From contig CAMPJJ010000106.1 in assembly GCA_946886855.1 (NCBI GenBank), positions 1-17,980 on the forward strand: a stretch of DNA of 17,980 bases. The letters run 5' to 3'. Position 1 is the stretch's first letter, and every line of letters starts with the position of its first letter. Below are positions 16,541 to 17,980 of this stretch, one piece after another. This DNA is from an uncultured Roseateles sp. Lineage in GTDB: Bacteria; Pseudomonadota; Gammaproteobacteria; Burkholderiales; Burkholderiaceae. The notes under the pieces are model-generated. The model searched no databases. It saw only the letters and a program-made list of their open reading frames with translations, and was not told the DNA's origin. Both the position numbers and the translations under genes were made by a program.

Positions 16541-17980
16541 TCAGCGTCCGCCGTTGCCGGCGGACGCTGCCGGCCGGTCGCGGAACATCCGGCGCGCCAG
16601 GAGCCAGCCCGCGCGCTGCGCCGCGAGCCAGAGGCCCATCGCCAGGTAGAACGTGCCGACCATGATCGCGGCGCGCGGGACGAGTCCGATGCCGCCGGCC
16701 GCGCGGCCCGCGGTGAAGCCCAGCGTGAGGGCGCCCATCGTCAGGCGCAGGCCGGCCAGGCTGGACAGCCAGGCCGTCAGCGTCGGCAGTCCGACGGTCA
16801 GCAGCAGCGCGATGGCTTTCCATCCGCCCGCCGGCCGCGTGGGCTGCACGCGGAAGGCCGGGTTGGGCACATACAGGCGCAGGCGGTAGACCGTGACCCC
16901 CGCCGAGATCCAGGCGGCCTGCACGCCGGCGGCGACGGGCATCATCATCGGCGGCACCGCCCACACGATGAAGCCCCACAGCGCCACGGCGGTCGTGATC
17001 ATCGCGGGCGTTCCCTTCAGACCGAGCAGCAGGCCGACCGCCAGGAAGACCAGGCTCAGCCCCGCCATGGCGTCGCCGTACACCGGCGCGAGCTGCAGGG
17101 CGAGGCCGGCGACGGCAAAGCTGGCCGCGCCCACCCAGGGCGAGGCGCGCTCCCAGCGCTCGGAGCTGAGTCGGCCGGCCAGCCAGGCGGGCACGGCCCC
17201 GCGCAGGAAGTCGAGCGCCTGCCCCACATACCCCATGAACACGCAGAAGATGACCACCCCACACAGGGCGGAGAAACCGTGTTCGACGCCTTCGCTCACG
17301 CTGCCCGCCAGCACGCCGCTGAGCACGCCGGCCAGCAGCGCGATCACCGCCAGCGCCGCCTTGCGCGTCGTCACGCCCAGCTTCTGGACGGCGCCCAGTT
17401 GCGCCTCGTCGAGGCCCAGGCGGCGCAGCAGCTGCCAGCCGGCCCATTGCAGATGCAGCGGCAGCGTGTGCCCCATCAGCAGGGCGCCGATGAAGGCCTT
17501 GAACCTGTCCCCGTCGCGGGCTGAACCGGACAACTGGGCGACGCGCACCGTCGGCGCGAATTCCTCGAGCGTCGCCGGATCGGTGATCGGCGGCGGATGG
17601 CGCTCCAGCACCGCCGCGAGCGCGGCCATGCGTTCCCCGCCCAGCATCCGCTCGATGCGGAAATCGCGCGCCCAGTCGAAGTGCTCGCGCAGCAGGTCGA
17701 TCAGCCGCGGGGGCAGGTGGGCCTCGAGCTGCACCACCAGGTCCGCGAATCGCGCCGAGGCCTCGAGCTGCTGTTCCAGCGGCAGGTCGCCGAGCTGGCG
17801 GCGCAGCGCCGGCATCGCGGCCTCCAGCTTCGCCGGGCCTTGCTTGAGCAGATGGACGACCTCGTGGCAGAGGGCCTCCGGCGAGGGCCCCGTTGGCGGA
17901 TCCAGGAACACCACCCGCTCCTGCGGCGGGCGGGGTGATGGCGCGGGCGCGGCCTGAGGCGCGGGAACGGGAGCAGGGGC
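16541..17980 (-). CDS. Polytopic inner-membrane protein, unknown family, 5' end beyond window
   Basis: A hydrophobic protein I do not recognise. A soluble N-terminal part holds CHEVVHLLKQGPAKLEAAMPALRR and a region LIDLLREHFDWARDFRIERML. Roughly ten membrane segments follow, starting KAALAVIALLAGVLSGVL and ending AAIMVGTFYLAMGLWLAAQ. The C-terminal tail is basic (RRMFRDR). A GTG at 17914 preceded by AGGAG would give 457 residues. The frame, however, stays open to the window edge and encodes a Pro-Ala-rich stretch (PAPVPAPQ-type), which reads like an interdomain linker. I therefore treat the gene as running off the window with a missing N-terminal domain. The domain could be a J-domain or another regulatory module, but this is a guess. 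The final codons overlap a 10-bp hairpin (16544-16567). Confidence 0.72.
   Translation of the reverse strand, partial: APAPVPAPQAAPAPSPRPPQERVVFLDPPTGPSPEALCHEVVHLLKQGPAKLEAAMPALRRQLGDLPLEQQLEASARFADLVVQLEAHLPPRLIDLLREHFDWARDFRIERMLGGERMAALAAVLERHPPPITDPATLEEFAPTVRVAQLSGSARDGDRFKAFIGALLMGHTLPLHLQWAGWQLLRRLGLDEAQLGAVQKLGVTTRKAALAVIALLAGVLSGVLAGSVSEGVEHGFSALCGVVIFCVFMGYVGQALDFLRGAVPAWLAGRLSSERWERASPWVGAASFAVAGLALQLAPVYGDAMAGLSLVFLAVGLLLGLKGTPAMITTAVALWGFIVWAVPPMMMPVAAGVQAAWISAGVTVYRLRLYVPNPAFRVQPTRPAGGWKAIALLLTVGLPTLTAWLSSLAGLRLTMGALTLGFTAGRAAGGIGLVPRAAIMVGTFYLAMGLWLAAQRAGWLLARRMFRDRPAASAGNGGR
16544..16567. terminator. Perfect 10-bp hairpin at a convergent gene junction (candidate bidirectional terminator)
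   Basis: GCGTCCGCCG (16544-16553) and CGGCGGACGC (16558-16567) pair perfectly around TTGC. The hairpin lies 10 nt past the DUF1444-like gene's stop and inside the last codons of the opposite membrane-protein gene. There is no U-tract on either strand. The symmetrical position suggests it ends or protects both transcripts. Confidence 0.5.

Overview
This is a high-GC chromosomal window that looks like a Burkholderiales betaproteobacterium, possibly the Roseateles/Mitsuaria/Rubrivivax group. The placement is inference. It rests on very GC-rich third codon positions, a PEP-CTERM surface protein, a Tat-exported phosphocholine-type phospholipase C and an acetoacetyl-CoA synthetase. I see no rRNA, tRNA, CRISPR array, transposase or phage gene.

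Layout. (1) 77-3763, minus strand: a tight permease-permease-ATPase cassette of the oligopeptide/dipeptide (Opp/Dpp) ABC importer class. The genes overlap by 4 nt or lie 4 nt apart. (2) 3764-4086: a 323-nt divergent intergenic region. (3) 4087-9715, plus strand: three consecutive, full-length, mutually paralogous periplasmic solute-binding proteins of about 615-627 residues. They have no permease of their own and diverge from the transporter cassette. A palindromic REP-like element follows the third. (4) 9862-12021: acetoacetyl-CoA synthetase carrying a Thr-Ala/Gly-Ser low-complexity insert encoded by a hexanucleotide repeat. A small GTG-started putative membrane lipoprotein follows. (5) 12665-15533: a PEP-CTERM protein gene whose stop codon lies in the ribosome-binding site of a phospholipase C gene 10 nt downstream. 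The leader is rich in inverted repeats and holds a possible Pho box. (6) 15632-16534: a secreted DUF1444/YtpQ-like protein, convergent with a polytopic membrane protein (16541 to the right edge, minus) whose frame is still open at the window end.

How the parts may work together. Regions 1-3 look like one peptide-uptake locus in which three binding proteins could feed one membrane complex. Region 5 looks like a small secreted/surface module for phosphocholine-lipid hydrolysis, perhaps phosphate-controlled. Region 4 activates acetoacetate for central C4/polyhydroxybutyrate metabolism and appears unrelated to its neighbours.

The strongest candidates for something not routinely described are the three-binding-protein array on one importer and the coupled PEP-CTERM/phospholipase C pair. 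The in-frame hexamer microsatellite inside a metabolic enzyme is a clear sequence oddity.
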